Source: Polytrichum commune
Lineage: Eukaryota > Streptophyta > Polytrichopsida > Polytrichales > Polytrichaceae
DNA length: 64,000 bases
Reading direction: 5' to 3'
Assembly: GCA_950295325.1 (NCBI GenBank)
Contig: OX485806.1
Coordinates: forward strand, 9,114,001-9,178,000
Of this stretch, positions 12,375 to 34,994 are shown piece after piece. Numbering within the stretch: the first letter of the stretch is position 1; every line of letters begins with the position of its first letter. The translations under genes and the position numbers were made by a program. Under the pieces are notes generated by a model. It searched no databases and was not told the origin of the DNA. It saw nothing but the letters and a program-made list of their open reading frames with translations.

Positions 12375-12775
12375 CTACAGGAGGGCAAACGAGCGGTACA
12401 GGCTAGGGGAAATGGAGCTAACCTAGCTCCGAGGCTAGGTGCCGGGCAGACCAGCTGCCACACTCCCTTGGCCGGCAGAGGGAGTTCAGCGCGTCAGAAG
12501 GGGGAGGGTACTTTCCGGGAAGATTCTAGCTGCAGCCTGGTAAGCAGAGCCCGGTAAGACAGGAGGTGGAAGCGAGGGCGACAGGAGGTGGAGAAGAGGC
12601 GACACGCTGGCGGTCAAGCCCTGGTCGTGGGGCCCGGCGCCGGGGGGGTCGGAGTTCCAGGGGACTCCCCCTGGAAGTTGTACTCTGCAACCTGCGGTGA
12701 CAGGTAAGCCTCCCGCCTTTTTAACTGCCGGCAGTGGGGTACCAACCCCATTGCCTAAACCAATCACAGGCCACG
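12375..12775. other. GC-rich island of unknown origin
   Basis: About 400 bp is markedly richer in G and C than its surroundings, with GGCCGGCAG, GGCGCCGGGG and a short inverted word pair TGCCGGCAG/CTGCCGGCA. A 93-codon minus-strand frame (12767-12486) covers it but is rich in Pro, Gly and Leu and has no recognisable domain. It may be a fragment of a GC-rich retrotransposon or a decayed exon; I cannot decide. Confidence 0.35.
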
Positions 12776-13369
12776 ATTTCGCAGCTATGCCCCTAGTGTG
12801 GTACCCCCCTTAGTACACACACCGCAACTTGCAACTCACACGTGAGGAATCGAGGAAATGCCAGCTGAAAGTCCACCCTTTTATTCATCTCAAGAAATTC
12901 CCTGCAAAGTAACTTGGGGATTCTTATGCTAATTTGAGGGTCAAAGTTTCCAATATGTATACCCACATATACATTCCAAACTCCGTAATATCAACCTTCT
13001 TAATGTCACTCTTTTTCTTATATCCCAAAACCTTAGGGAACGAATATGTTCTTAGTTAAAATCTCGTTCCTTGTTGTCATGTTTCCCTTTCCATACATTG
13101 TGCAGGTTTCGACATTGAAATAAACCATCAAAGAATTCAAATCACATGCTCGCACGCATTATGTTGTCATCATTATAATCATAGTCATCAATGCAATGTT
13201 GACTTTGTGTTTTTCCATAATGTCACATGCTACGCTGATTCTCTTGTATCATGTATCCATGCTAACATTGCCTAACTTTTTACTATCATGTGCACTTTGA
13301 TTGCCACAAAGCATGATATTACGGAGTTTGGAGTGTACACAAGTGCTATAGAGTAGACATACCCATTTA

Positions 13370-13925
13370 TGATACCCTCCCCAATCTTATTACATAGAGT
13401 CTCTTAAAGCCGTGAAGTTCCACACATCTAGAGCCGTCATTTTCCAACGTGATGGGAAAAAGTCGTGAAGAATCGCACATGTAGCCATCCCATTTGGTGT
13501 GATGGAAAAAGTAAGTAAAAAGGGCGCGGATCCAAGTTCCTTGAAAAGGGCACTATTTGTACTCAAGTTTTTGTCTCCCAGTTATCGGCACTAAGTCAAC
13601 CTACACTGTGAATATGGGTTGGGAGAGAACCTTGCCTTTGAAAATTTATAGTATTTTCAAAACTTGGAAACAAATTGTGATTTTTTTTGGGTGGAATGTT
13701 GTGATATCAATTTCCACACCCCTAAAAAATCACCCAAGTATCATGATACCAGTCATATTCAACTGAGTCTATATGTCGGGTGGCGCCGGGAATAAGCCAA
13801 ATTCTACTCGGAATCATGCTCTGTTTATTCTCACAGCAGAGCACCGCACTAGTAGATTCAGGCCGAAAAAACTCGAATGAAGCAATCTATTGATATTATT
13901 AGAATGTAACGGGTGACAACAACTG
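13370..13925. repeat. Dispersed repeat blocks A and B, left copies
   Basis: Block A (about 13370-13765) matches 49880-50240, sharing GGGTTGGGAGAGAA, AAGTTCCTTGAAAAGG and TTTTTGTCTCC in order. Block B (about 13781-13925) matches about 48238-48390, sharing TTGATATTATTAGAATG. The order of A and B differs between the two loci, so they may be separate elements or parts of a rearranged LTR element. The Tigger-like element 13930-16196 is inserted in block B. Confidence 0.65.
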
Positions 13926-14269
13926 AATACAGTCTAACCTCGTTAGTACGACACTCGTTAAGACGACACCCTTGATATTACGACACATTTTTGCGCGACC
14001 AAACTTCTTAGTTCAAAACTCCCTCTTTTAGACAACTATGACACTCGATAATACGACACTTAGAGCGTGCATTTTGTCATATTAAAGAGGGAATAAATGC
14101 TAAAATTCCTTTCATCCATGATATGTACATCTAGAATACATCCATTTTCACTTGGGAACTACTTGGGAACTTCACTTATCATTGGGAACTTAATGATAAT
14201 TAGGGTTACAAGTGTAGAATGGACTTGGTTTAGGGTTAGAGGGGCCTCCTCCCTAGTACTGAGCTAGAA

Positions 14270-15893
14270 TTGACAACTGATGAGTTGGTGGATGCCGCTT
14301 TGGGAGTCAATCATACACAAGGCTTTGATCTTAATGTTGATTTGCATTCAGTAGATGTGGATGATGTTGCTCCACCTACAGTAAAGCTTAGGGCATCCCC
14401 AAGAGAGATAGAAAGCAACCCACCAAAAATAATATATTATATTGTCGCAACCCTTGCTAGGTCCCTTAATAATCTTGCCAATTTTCGTTTCTAGCAAAGG
14501 TTACGAGCGCTAACCCTTCGCATTCCGCCATGCTAATGGATAGCTCCTCTTACCCCGGACCAATAGTTCATAGGAGGGAACCAACCCTCCTACTTTGCTT
14601 TCGGGACTCACCCCTTAATCGGTAACCCATTTCCCCAATGTGGACTTCCATCCATGGAAGTCCAATCCTATGTTGATCATCGCGTTGCCGGAGCAACACT
14701 ACAACAACCCGAACCATACTAGGCAACTATGGCCTCACAATGGGCCAATGCCCATGGAGGCCGTGCCGTTCGGCCTCGGGTGGGTGAGGCCACACCACCT
14801 CACCCATATAAGCCTCTAGGACTCTACACGGAGCCCCTACCCCACCGCCAACCAACCTCTTGTCTCTCTACCAAGAGTTGGGGCCAAGTGGACATTTTCC
14901 CTTAGCTGCTGGGCCTAGAACCCCCCCAGCAGCTTCAGACCATCATAACTTCCTTGTATGATGTCTGATCATAACAACCAACCACTCCATCCTCATCTAC
15001 GCTTCACGTAGATGCCGATGGACTCCTCGCTTGCCCCATTCGGGCAAGTCTTGAGGAAGTTATGCCTGTTTGAACCTTGGCAGTCCCGGGAATCACTCCC
15101 AGGCACTGCTGTACCAGGGCGCTGTCCCGGGACAGCACCCCACTCAAATGGCCATAACTCCTAGCTCACACCTCCGATTGAGGTGATCTTGAGCATTCTA
15201 GAATCACCACGCCATGAGCTACGCATAGCTCATGGCCTCACCCTCATGCCTCCTAGTCTTTGTGGGTGGGAGGCGTTCCCAACGCCCGGGGCCCTCACCC
15301 ACACTAGGATCACTTGGGCCCTCTCACCAACGGCGCCACAAGTCCTGGGTGTCACTCCAGGGTCCCCCTTGTGCCCATGGTGTTTCGGCCACTCCTCATG
15401 GAGAGGTGCGCGACATATATGGTGTTTAGGGTGTTTGGGGAGCCCTCCATCTTGGGCGGGGCAGCTCATCTTGAGTCAGAGCCCACCAACGCCTAGGCAT
15501 ACCCCCGGTATAATTAGGAAGCAATCAATAAGACAACGACACCTATTATCTGACATGGGATAAAGTAGGATATCGGAGTATCTGATATTAAAGTAATCTC
15601 TTGGCGGGCCGGAGGAGGGTCGCCATATGAACCATTTATGGCGTTGGAAGGCCTTTACTATACCCGGGCCGGTTCTAAATTATGCCGGACCGGACATTGG
15701 TGGGGCTCAATTTATGCCGGTACCGCCACCTAAGAACCCGGGATGCCCCATTTTTGGCGTTGGCATGCCCCATGGCGAGGCTGCTGGGGACGTTCTTAGT
15801 GATGCTAAACATCATGCATCATTGTTGTCTAATTTCTTATTAGACAACTCTTTACATTTTGGTGTTAATGAAATTATTAGTTTCAAAAGCTAG
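14270..15893 (+). pseudogene. Tigger-like transposase C-terminal fragment, split by an insertion
   Basis: The left part (14270-14391) reads TTDELVDAALGVNHTQG...VDDVAPPTVKL. The right part (15800-15893) continues SDAKHHASLLSNFLLDNSLH and then a GVNEIISF stretch before a stop. Skipping the insertion and one CTTAG duplication gives one continuous frame, with Ser made from AG+T. The same C-terminal peptide, slightly diverged, is encoded on the minus strand of copy 2 (about 43890-43800). The DNA-binding and DDE catalytic parts are missing, so no active transposase can be made. Confidence 0.75.
14392..15794. mobile_element. GC-rich insertion within the Tigger-like transposase remnant
   Basis: The insert is bounded by a perfect 5-bp duplication CTTAG (14387-14391 and 15795-15799). 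Its ends GGCATCCCC and GGGGACGTT are imperfect inverted repeats. Inside, a stretch starting TGTCGCAACCC at about 14443, with a TATA-like CATATAAGCC at about 14800, looks like part of an LTR, but its right end is not clear and no coding frame is convincing. The 5-bp duplication would fit an LTR retrotransposon, but the termini are not TG...CA, so the class is left open. Confidence 0.6.
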
Positions 15894-16199
15894 TAGGGAA
15901 TTTAGAGAAGATGACAATTGCTAACTTAGGTAGGCAACACCAGAGATCTTTGAACTCTTATTTCAAGAGTTCTTGAGAATTTTTGTATTTGTTTGGAGTT
16001 ATAAGTTATTATTTCATACACTTCCTAAACCCTAAATTCAATGTATATGGTTTGAATCTCATATTTCTTTTGTTTTTGTATTCCCTCGATAGTACGACAA
16101 TTTTAGGCCATTTGTCATATTAACGAGAAGACGACACCTCGATAATACGACATTTTTTGCGTTTCCCAAAGGTGTCATACTAAAGAGGGAGAACAGTAA

Positions 16200-18418
16200 T
16201 GTTATGATCCACCAACACGAATCATGTTATGATCCTACCCACTAAAAATACAAAATGACTCAAGCTCTTAAAAATGATTAAGCAGTGTGCGTCGTGGCCA
16301 TATGTATGAGTCTCCTGCGTTGTCAGCTTGGGTAAGCCATGGCAGGGCCCCAGCTCATCTGTTGTCGCCCTGGCCCAGGCCGAGAGCCTGCGAGCCACTT
16401 GGAGAATGCAATGCAAGGGAGCCCTTTCATAGCCTCTTCTAAGCGCTGGCGTCCCCGAATTAGAGTTGACTTCGATGCCGCAAGTAGAATGCGGCATGTC
16501 AACTCCGAGTGGGAAAGCATTAATTATTTTATCCCCTGGTTCCTGCTCCCCGCTCCTCCATTTCAGCCACAGTATTGCCTCTTTCTACGTCCTGAATCCT
16601 GGCCATGGGGGTTGGTCCGTCTCCGATTCCACATAATAATATGGTAACCGACAGTGTCAGATTCCCCACCATGTACAAGTCAACCCCAAAAACAATGATG
16701 ACTCAGACAGCAGGCTTGAAGGCCCCTAAGTTAATTGAAGTTCAACGAACCAAGCCAGTGGCCGGGAAGTTTTGGGCAGATTCGGTCAAGATCCTAGTGA
16801 TTCTAAATCCAGCCGGCTACATGTTGACATCTTCCGGTTTTGCTTTATTCACTTGAGGTATATTCCACAGATTCCTCTAAAATGATCAGTAGTTCTCCTG
16901 AAGCTCGAACTTCAACCGGTTATTTCTCAAACTCAACCGGCTCTGCTGCAACAATGGCAAGTTGGGGGTTAATTGTGTTATCTGGGGGAGAGGTAACTTC
17001 CAGCTAGTCGTTTCGGAAGGCACTCACAAGCCTGAGATCCGCAGCCTTGCCACTTTTGGGTTTCTGCAGGTTGATCAAAGGACAGTTCCTTCTCGCTCCC
17101 TCCGAAGTCATGATTCATGATGATGATGGTGGTGGTGATGATGAACTTGGCGTTGCAGGCAGAGTGTAACTTAACTAGTTGGAGGGTGTTGCATCAGACG
17201 ATCTGGCCATCAGTGCAGCTGGGTGGTGGTCTCGGTATTTGAGGAAACCTTTCAATATTGTTCAAGAGTATTCGATCTCATCATGATCCTCACATAGCAA
17301 GTTCGATATGATCCGTGGGTCCGGAGGTTCTAGTGCTGGTTTCGGTCACCCATGTTGAGGCGAGGGCATGTGAAGAATCTCTGCAGCAGACAGCAGTCGA
17401 GTCGGTAACCGAATTCCTTTGCTGGATCGAGGTATCATCTTTCCGGCACAGAAGGAAGCTAGTAGGAGAGATTAAAAGAAAGGTTATGGCCAACGTGTGA
17501 ATTGAATCGAATCTCATCAAGTCGAAGAGTCTCCTCTCCCGATTATTGCAGGAAGAGGCGTAATTGGAGGCCAAGAGTACTCCTCGGTCATCAGTAGTAC
17601 TGGGAGGAGGAACTAACTTGGGGAGAAGATGGTGGCCTCTGGGGGCACGAGCTGGCGAGTGCCTCAGAATGTGTCAGGTACTTAGAACTAGGGTTTACAA
17701 TTTTGTGTGGGTCTCATGATGAAACGACCAAGTAATTTAGTGTACTATGTGACATACTGTTGAAACCATATTGATTGTTTCACCATTTGGATGTTGATGC
17801 TTCTGTAATGAGTAGGAACAGAACTTTTAGAGTTTGCAATGACAGACAGAATAGAAAAGAAAACAAAGAAGGAAAACGACGCCGCGGCAGTTGTCATGAG
17901 TTATGGTGTTGAGGCTTCATTTTCGAGCTCGCCTAAGTCTACGTAATCCTGAAATGGGCAGTGCGACAATTAGAGGACTCTCCGCGATGAATACTATTGC
18001 CTTCTTTCAAATGTGTTCACTGGCCGGCCGGCACTTATCCCCTAGGTTCACACATGGTGGTTGGTTGAAATTACGCAGTTTATCTGGATACCCACACTGT
18101 GATTGGGTGGATCATAGGTGGTAAGGTGCACAGGAAACAAGTGCTAAGAAGGTCGGTCTCCCCATTATCAAGTACTATCCCGGCCTCAGGCTGCTTAACC
18201 TCGGAGTTCCCATGGGATCTGGATTGATAAGCCCGGTATACCTTGTTTCAATAGTGTATAATGAACGATATAACGCCGTAGTTAATCTCTGTCGACCCCT
18301 CTAGCTACTGTTGTTGAGTTTGTAAAAGTGGAGATTTAATACTGATACTGAGTAGCTGATGTGGGAATCATGATGGTGGGTGTCAGGTGATAAGATCACT
18401 TTCAAGGTGTCTTATACC
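16200..18418. other. Region upstream of the receptor kinase
   Basis: No gene is supported. Part of it (about 16756-16995) is an inverted copy of the CCGG-rich MULE-like family, with TTCAACCGGTTATTTCTCAA matching the complement of copies 1 and 4. The remainder, about 17000-18400, is less AT-rich and may hold the promoter and 5' UTR of the downstream receptor kinase; I see no decisive TATA box. Confidence 0.4.
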
Positions 18419-29932
<11,514 letters not shown>

Positions 29933-29939
29933 GGTAGTT

Positions 29940-31200
29940 GTTTGCATCACTGCATGAATTAGTGAGATTCTAAAGCATTAGATTTGGTGAGGTTCTTTGA
30001 AATAGGTGTCGGTTCTCTGACACCCCCATCATGAACTCACTGTAATGTATGTCAGTTGAAAGAGTATTTATGAAAACAACTAAGCACACAATTGTTGCTC
30101 TCTGTTGACATACAAATGCTGCTAGCTATGTTTTATATACGCAAATGAATTGCGCCCAGTGAATCTGCAGGAATACAGTTTGGTGGTATGCTGATGATTG
30201 TCAACCATTCTTTGTGGATGTCTAAAATACCTGACTTGAATCGCTATGTTTTTGTATAAATAATGCTTTTGGGATGGGTGCTGATGGTATATTTCAAAGT
30301 TTGTGATGATCGATGGCATATGTGGCTTTCTTTTCAGTAGATTTTGACCGAAAACCTAATCTATGTAGGAATAGTTTGTGCAAAAACGCAGACTTCATGT
30401 GGATCAAAAGTCCTCCTGTCAATAATTTAACACAGTTGTGTTCTAATAGGTAACACACAATCAATTTGCTGCATTTCTGTATGTGTCTAATACGCCACTC
30501 ACACATGAGGGCTTGCCAACATGGATTGAGGACCGACACGTAATTAATGTTCTAATTTCTTCTTGGTTTTAGCCAGTGGTCAATTGTTTTGGTCACCATC
30601 AAATTAGCTTATGGTATATGGAGCACAAGGGCACATTTCTGTGTGCCAACGAAGTTGACGAAAACCACTAGGTCAAGAAAAATAGAAATGATAGCAAGCA
30701 CGATTGTAGGCAATAGTTGAAGTTTGCAGAAGGGGCCTTGACTGCCTCTCTACTCCAAAATACGGATATTGACTTCCATTTGAAAGGAAAAATCTTGATG
30801 TTCACAAACATGTTGGTGTGGACAGGATGTGGACATGAAATTGTCAAGTTCTTCACTATTGCATATTCTTATTATTTAGACCTTGTCCAAAGGATTCATA
30901 TTTTTTGGATTTATTTTAACTTTTTTAGAATCTCAACATATGAAGTCCAACGAACACATCACGCATCATTTAAAATGGGTAAGAAGACAACCACATTCCA
31001 ATCTACTCTCTCATGTATTGACCCCCCAACATGGAAGTGCTTGGCCAACAAGCTACTTGAAGATACTGGCAATGGCCTCGTGGATGTTGGCAAGCTCTAT
31101 TTTCCTTTGCTACAATAGCGGGCACATGGAAGTTTGCCCTGAGCCATGATGAGTATGAAATGAGGTATGTTACTCTATGATTGCAGTGCTTTGTACATTT
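29940..31200. other. 3' flank of the receptor kinase and intergenic DNA
   Basis: No further gene is supported. The first few hundred bases probably include the 3' UTR of the receptor kinase; no unambiguous AATAAA signal was seen. Short frames near 30700-31150 show no recognisable domain. Confidence 0.4.
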
Positions 31201-31209
31201 TTAAAGTAC

Positions 31210-32055
31210 ACATTCACAACCTGACAAAGATTCACAACCAGACGGATTTATCAATATCTCACACACTTGAAGAAAATTGGTTTAAAGATGGACACTACCT
31301 TCATGACTACAAAAGTTAGTTGCACTTCCATGACAACAAGGGGGGAGTTTCTACAGTCTTCCAGCCAAACGACTTCATGGGTCCTAAGTAGCGTTCCCCA
31401 GACACTTCCTCGATGGGGATGGCTACTTTGAGCGCCTTGATCTCTTCATCAATCAACTTCACATTTAATGCACCCACGTTCAATTCCAAGTTGGCTGTCT
31501 TTGTAGTCCCTGGAATGGGAACTGTGAATGGAGACCCTTTGTGGATAACCCATGCCAATGCCAACTGATTGGTGGTGCATTTCAATGATCGGGGAAAACC
31601 AACAATTAGTTACAAATGAACCGGTTGAGTTTGAAAAATAACCGGTTGAAGTTCAAAACTACAAGAAAATTACTGATCATTTTAGAGGAATTTATAGAAT
31701 ATACCCTAATTTAATAAAGGAAAACTGGAGGATGTCAACAACATGTAACCGGTTGGACTTGCAAACATTAGGATCTCAACCGATTTTGCCCAAAAATCTC
31801 CCTGATCACCGGTGCATCACTTCTCCTCTGCAATTTTTGCAACACATGCCAATAATACCTTGTTCTTCTCATAGTTGTTGCCATGAAAAAATGGGATGGC
31901 GTTATGCAAGGAGTATATTCTCCCCCATTAGTTTATCACATGTGGCGGCCAACAGAAAAACAATGTCTCAGTTCACTGCAAGGACAGACTTCATAGTAAG
32001 TTATATCACAGCGTCAAGAATGTTCATCACGTTCCATGTGACAGTTTCCCATGTG
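31210..32055 (-). pseudogene. Partial duplicate of the aldo-keto reductase 3' end
   Basis: The minus strand of 31316-31574 encodes the last ~85 residues of an aldo-keto reductase, from [15 protein letters not shown] through VPIPGTTK to the stop, closely matching exon 5 of the gene at 35822-39687. Similarity continues into the 3' flank (to about 31210) and, beyond the exon 5 acceptor, into intron 4 (to about 32055). It is therefore a DNA-level copy, not a retrocopy. Exons 1-4 are absent. The exon is interrupted by a 228-bp MITE at 31583-31810. No product is expected. Confidence 0.85.
31583..31810 (+). mobile_element. MULE-like MITE inserted in the AKR pseudogene
   Basis: The insert is flanked by GGTGCATTT (31574-31582) and GGTGCATCA (31811-31819), a 9-bp duplication matching at 7 positions. 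The intact gene has the uninterrupted site GGTGCATTTCTTCTC at the same codon. The ends CAATGATCGGGGA and, inward, GGTGATCAGGGA are imperfect inverted repeats. Internal AACCGGTTGA words place it in the same family as 7331-7531. Confidence 0.8.
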
Positions 32056-32059
32056 ACAC

Positions 32060-32980
32060 TAATCACTCTAGGCTCAATGGTCAACATAATTGAGGGGGAG
32101 GGGGGGACCTATATGACCAATGAACCCAAAGTGGGTTGTGTGTGTTTTTGTAGCAACTTTAGAAGTATTCAATAAGTCTCTTTTGAGTTGAGTTTTTCTT
32201 TCCACTTGTAGCTATTAAAGTTTGAACCACCTTTGGCAATTGGGTTTAAGAAAATTTATTACCAACAACTTTTTGTTCCACCCATATAGATGTAGTCTAA
32301 AAATCACCCTTAACAATCACCTTTTGTACATCAACTCCAAACTAGGTCACCAAGCCACACTACATAACACATCTTTAAATCATGTATGCCCCCTTGTTCT
32401 TTAGGGGTTAATGAGCACGAGAATCTTTGCGATTTTCATAAGATATTGAGATGTTTATAACACTTGAAAATTACGAGGAAAGTGGCTACAACCGCAATTT
32501 GGATATGTTAATCATCTTGTCTTTCATATCATGCCAAAGGAAGTGGGCTAGTCGGGAGAAAAATTTAACCATTTAAGACTCATCTACATTAGACACCACA
32601 AATCCTTGGGGGTCCTTAAGTTACTAAATGAAGTGAAGCCAACTTAAATTATGTTTTCTTGGGCTCAATGGATTTCATTAAGTTTCATGACTCTATTAGC
32701 CTCTACATCATAGGAGGTTTCCACACTTCGCCACTCTATAGAATTAACATTGTTTGACATTGTAATCATGATATACTTTTACTCCCATAAGCCTTTTGGC
32801 TTCCTAGACTCTCGAATCAAGTTCATTTTGTTACACATCCAAAACATTATTCAACAGTGTGCATTTGTTTTGCGGGCCCTTAAAATATGACCATGGGATG
32901 CCTTAATCTTGCGCAAGGAGACTTAGATTTGGACTGAGCTCCTAGCAACCCATGGTTATATTCTCAGTGCCCACATAACG
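32060..32980. other. Intergenic DNA with a TA-flanked MITE fragment
   Basis: About 32040-32595 shares TCTAGGCTCAATGGTCAACA, AAGTGGGCTAGT and ATTTAAGAC words with the MITE at 23340-23719, but the ends are decayed. The rest, to 32980, shows nothing I can support. Confidence 0.45.
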
Positions 32981-32984
32981 AATG

Positions 32985-33235
32985 CAGTAAATAATAAATA
33001 CTAGGCAATAAACAATAAACAATCTATAATAGACAATAGACAGTAAACAGTAAATAGTAGACAATAAACATTAAACAATAAATGATAGAAAATAAACTGT
33101 AAACAATAAATAGTAGACAATAGACAATAAAAAAAAAATGTTAGGCATTAAATAGTAAATAATAAACAGTAGACAATAGATGGTAAATAATACATAGTAG
33201 ACAATACATAGTCTATAATAGACAGTACATAATAG
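32985..33235. repeat. TAGACAATAAACAGTAAA-type low-complexity array, left arm
   Basis: About 250 bp consists of irregular repeats of AGACAATA, AACAGTAAA and AATAGTAGA. The complementary words (TTTACTGTTTA, TATTGTCTA) fill 34995-35345, so the two arrays lie in inverted orientation around a GC-rich core. The array is low in complexity, so base pairing between arms would be patchy. Confidence 0.75.
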
Positions 33236-33239
33236 CCTT

Positions 33240-34740
33240 CATATAAAAAGCTTTGGAGCACTCCTTATATATCATGTGTAGTGGAATGACTTAGTAGTTA
33301 AGGCCTCTAAGGATTCTTCGGCAACACACCCCACTGGAGATATGGGAGGCCATTTCCCAGGAACAAGAGCCCGAGGATGCACAGATTTCAAAGGAAAACC
33401 ACCCTCCGCAAGGTCCCATGCCCCCGGATTCCGCCTTCATGGGTGTTATTACAATGGCATCAATCGCTCACATCTGGAGACCCAGTACAAGTTGCCACAC
33501 AGAACGATGCGCGGCGGGTCCTATGACAAATTGGGGTCATTCAACACCCACCGTGCCACTCCCCCCACAACAACAACATAATGAGCAAGACACCCACATT
33601 GGTTTCACCAGCGGGGCCAACGACTGGTGGGTCCAATTATGGCCATCCACCTCTCAACCTGACTTGCACTCCAAACGCTGCGGCGAGCCTGAACTCGAGG
33701 CACCACTCTAGGAATTCGGACACACTCACGATCAGGACCCTAAGGCTTGGCCAAAGTTCCTTTTCTTCGACTCAGGCCCAAGCTCGCAGAATACCAACCT
33801 TACACGCAAGCCAACAAGCAGAAAAATAAATAAAATGCCACAGATACAAACATCAACTCCCGAATATTACTGATGATCGGTTGTTGAGATCACCAGTCGT
33901 GAACCAAATTCGACATACTCACCCAATGGCTCATGGGAAGTACACCCCACTCCAGACTCGGCAGGCCACCTCCCCTCAGTGCTGGACAGATTCAAGGCCT
34001 CGGCCGATCAGGAACCCCGACTGTATCCGTACAGATTTACCCTGAAATGGTTGGGCATTACGGAGGAGGTCTTTGAATCCCGCATCGAGAGAGGAGTTGA
34101 GGGAGCCCTGACTGAATTTGCTACCGCTCGTTGCCAAGCCCTCCGACAACAGGAAGAGATCACCGTGATTCACCCATTTGTTCCACTCACGAAGGCAGAT
34201 TGCCTTCACCACTTTCGACAAAATGGTATGCCACCGCCCGGTGCGCTGATGGGCGTTTATCGTTGGGCTGCGGACCTTGACATTGCTCGGTATAATTTTG
34301 AACTCGGCTTCGACCCGGAGAGCATCACTCTGCTCGATGCATATGACTGAACCCCCCCCCCCCCCCTCGCACCCTCAATCTCACCGAGGTGTGGGAGTGC
34401 CAATCCCTCTGTCCCGACGGGCCTTGGCTTTGGTCCGCCCTCCTTCTTCGGCACACGTCATCCCGCCTTTCCTTGACAAATGGCGTGGATGTGGCTGAAG
34501 TTAGCCCGTCCCTGTCTGATCTCCCGGGTCGCAAGTCGGGGAACGGATAGGTAATTAGTTTGTTCTTTTGTTTGTTTGTTTTTTGCCTTGGGTTCTCCCC
34601 TGTGGCTGCCTTTTTGGCTCCCATCCGACGTGGGGTGCCCCTCCCAGGTATCGGGCCCCCGCGATTGGTTCCCCCTTTTCGGGACTTGTAATTTTCTCTC
34701 AAATTAACCTCGGTGAGGTCTTCATGGTTAAGGCCTCTAA
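33240..34740 (+). mobile_element. GC-rich core between inverted low-complexity arms, probable transposon remnant
   Basis: This core differs sharply in composition from its flanks. It begins with a tRNA-like word GACTTAGTAGTTAAGGCC (about 33288-33306) and holds the orphan frame 33877-34350, a C-tract (34351-34366) and GC-rich 3' sequence. No reverse transcriptase, integrase or transposase motif is visible. It may be a remnant of a gag-bearing retrotransposon or a composite foldback element. Confidence 0.4.
33877..34350 (+). CDS. Orphan reading frame, about 157 codons, unknown function
   Basis: The frame is open from just after stops at 33871-33876 to a TGA at 34348-34350 and contains no ATG near its start, so it is probably part of a larger, broken gene or an exon. 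The C-terminal part reads as a folded domain with a motif RYNFELGFDPESITLLDAYD; the middle is charged and helical. GC content and codon choice differ from the flanking DNA. A gag-like retrotransposon origin is possible, but I recognise no family. Confidence 0.35.
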   Translation, partial: SVVEITSREPNSTYSPNGSWEVHPTPDSAGHLPSVLDRFKASADQEPRLYPYRFTLKWLGITEEVFESRIERGVEGALTEFATARCQALRQQEEITVIHPFVPLTKADCLHHFRQNGMPPPGALMGVYRWAADLDIARYNFELGFDPESITLLDAYD

Positions 34741-34860
34741 GTGGGAGCCATGAGATGCAAGGTTCGATTCTCTTGGCTCTTGCTTTTAGCCTAGCCTAGG
34801 AGGTAGTCCACCTACCGGGGGTAGGTCATCAGGTGCCAGAGGTGAATTAATAACGGACCT
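34715..34860 (+). mobile_element. tRNA-derived SINE-like sequence
   Basis: An A-box-like TGGTTAAGGCCTCTAAGTGG at about 34726 is followed 30 bp later by a near-perfect B box GGTTCGATTCTC (about 34760-34771), the spacing of an internal RNA polymerase III promoter. The following sequence is not tRNA-like, and an AT-rich tail follows near 34870-34915. This is the layout of a plant SINE rather than a tRNA gene: no acceptor stem pairing is seen. Confidence 0.55.
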
Positions 34861-34878
34861 ACCAACTAAACATATTAT

Positions 34879-34910
<32 letters not shown>

Positions 34911-34994
34911 TTCCCTTGAAAATTAGCAGCAAAAAAATACCCATAATTATAAATTACTGCCACAGTATAAATTTTCCTTTTCAAACCACGACAT

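Larger units (their letters stand above)
13930..16196 (+). mobile_element. pogo/Tigger-like DNA transposon, deletion derivative, copy 1
   Basis: The left end is CAGTCTAACCTCGTTAGTAC and the right end, read inward, is CTGTTCTCCCTCTTTAGTAT; both are followed by repeated TACGACA-type words. TA duplications flank it at 13928-13929 and 16197-16198. Block B at 48381-48396 preserves the empty site, with a single TA between GAA and TGTTATG. This terminus style and TA target are typical of the pogo/Tigger group. Only the transposase C-terminus remains. A 1403-bp insertion (14392-15794) makes it longer than copy 2 (43489-44218). Confidence 0.85.

Noticed and set aside
12486-12767. 93-codon Pro/Gly-rich minus frame
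   Set aside because: It is explained by GC richness of the island; no homologous domain or splice structure was seen.
15183-15563. 126-codon plus-strand frame
   Set aside because: It lies within the GC-rich insertion in the transposon, with Pro/Gly/Ser-rich shadow frames on both strands.
16222-16647. Frames on both strands of the stretch after the Tigger-like element
   Set aside because: They mirror one another in a short GC-rich stretch and show no recognisable domain.
32985-33235. CRISPR-like or satellite array
   Set aside because: The repeats are short, irregular and AT-only, with no unique spacers; it is low-complexity DNA.
34726-34775. Possible tRNA gene
   Set aside because: A and B boxes are present, but the acceptor and anticodon stems do not form, so a SINE is the better reading.
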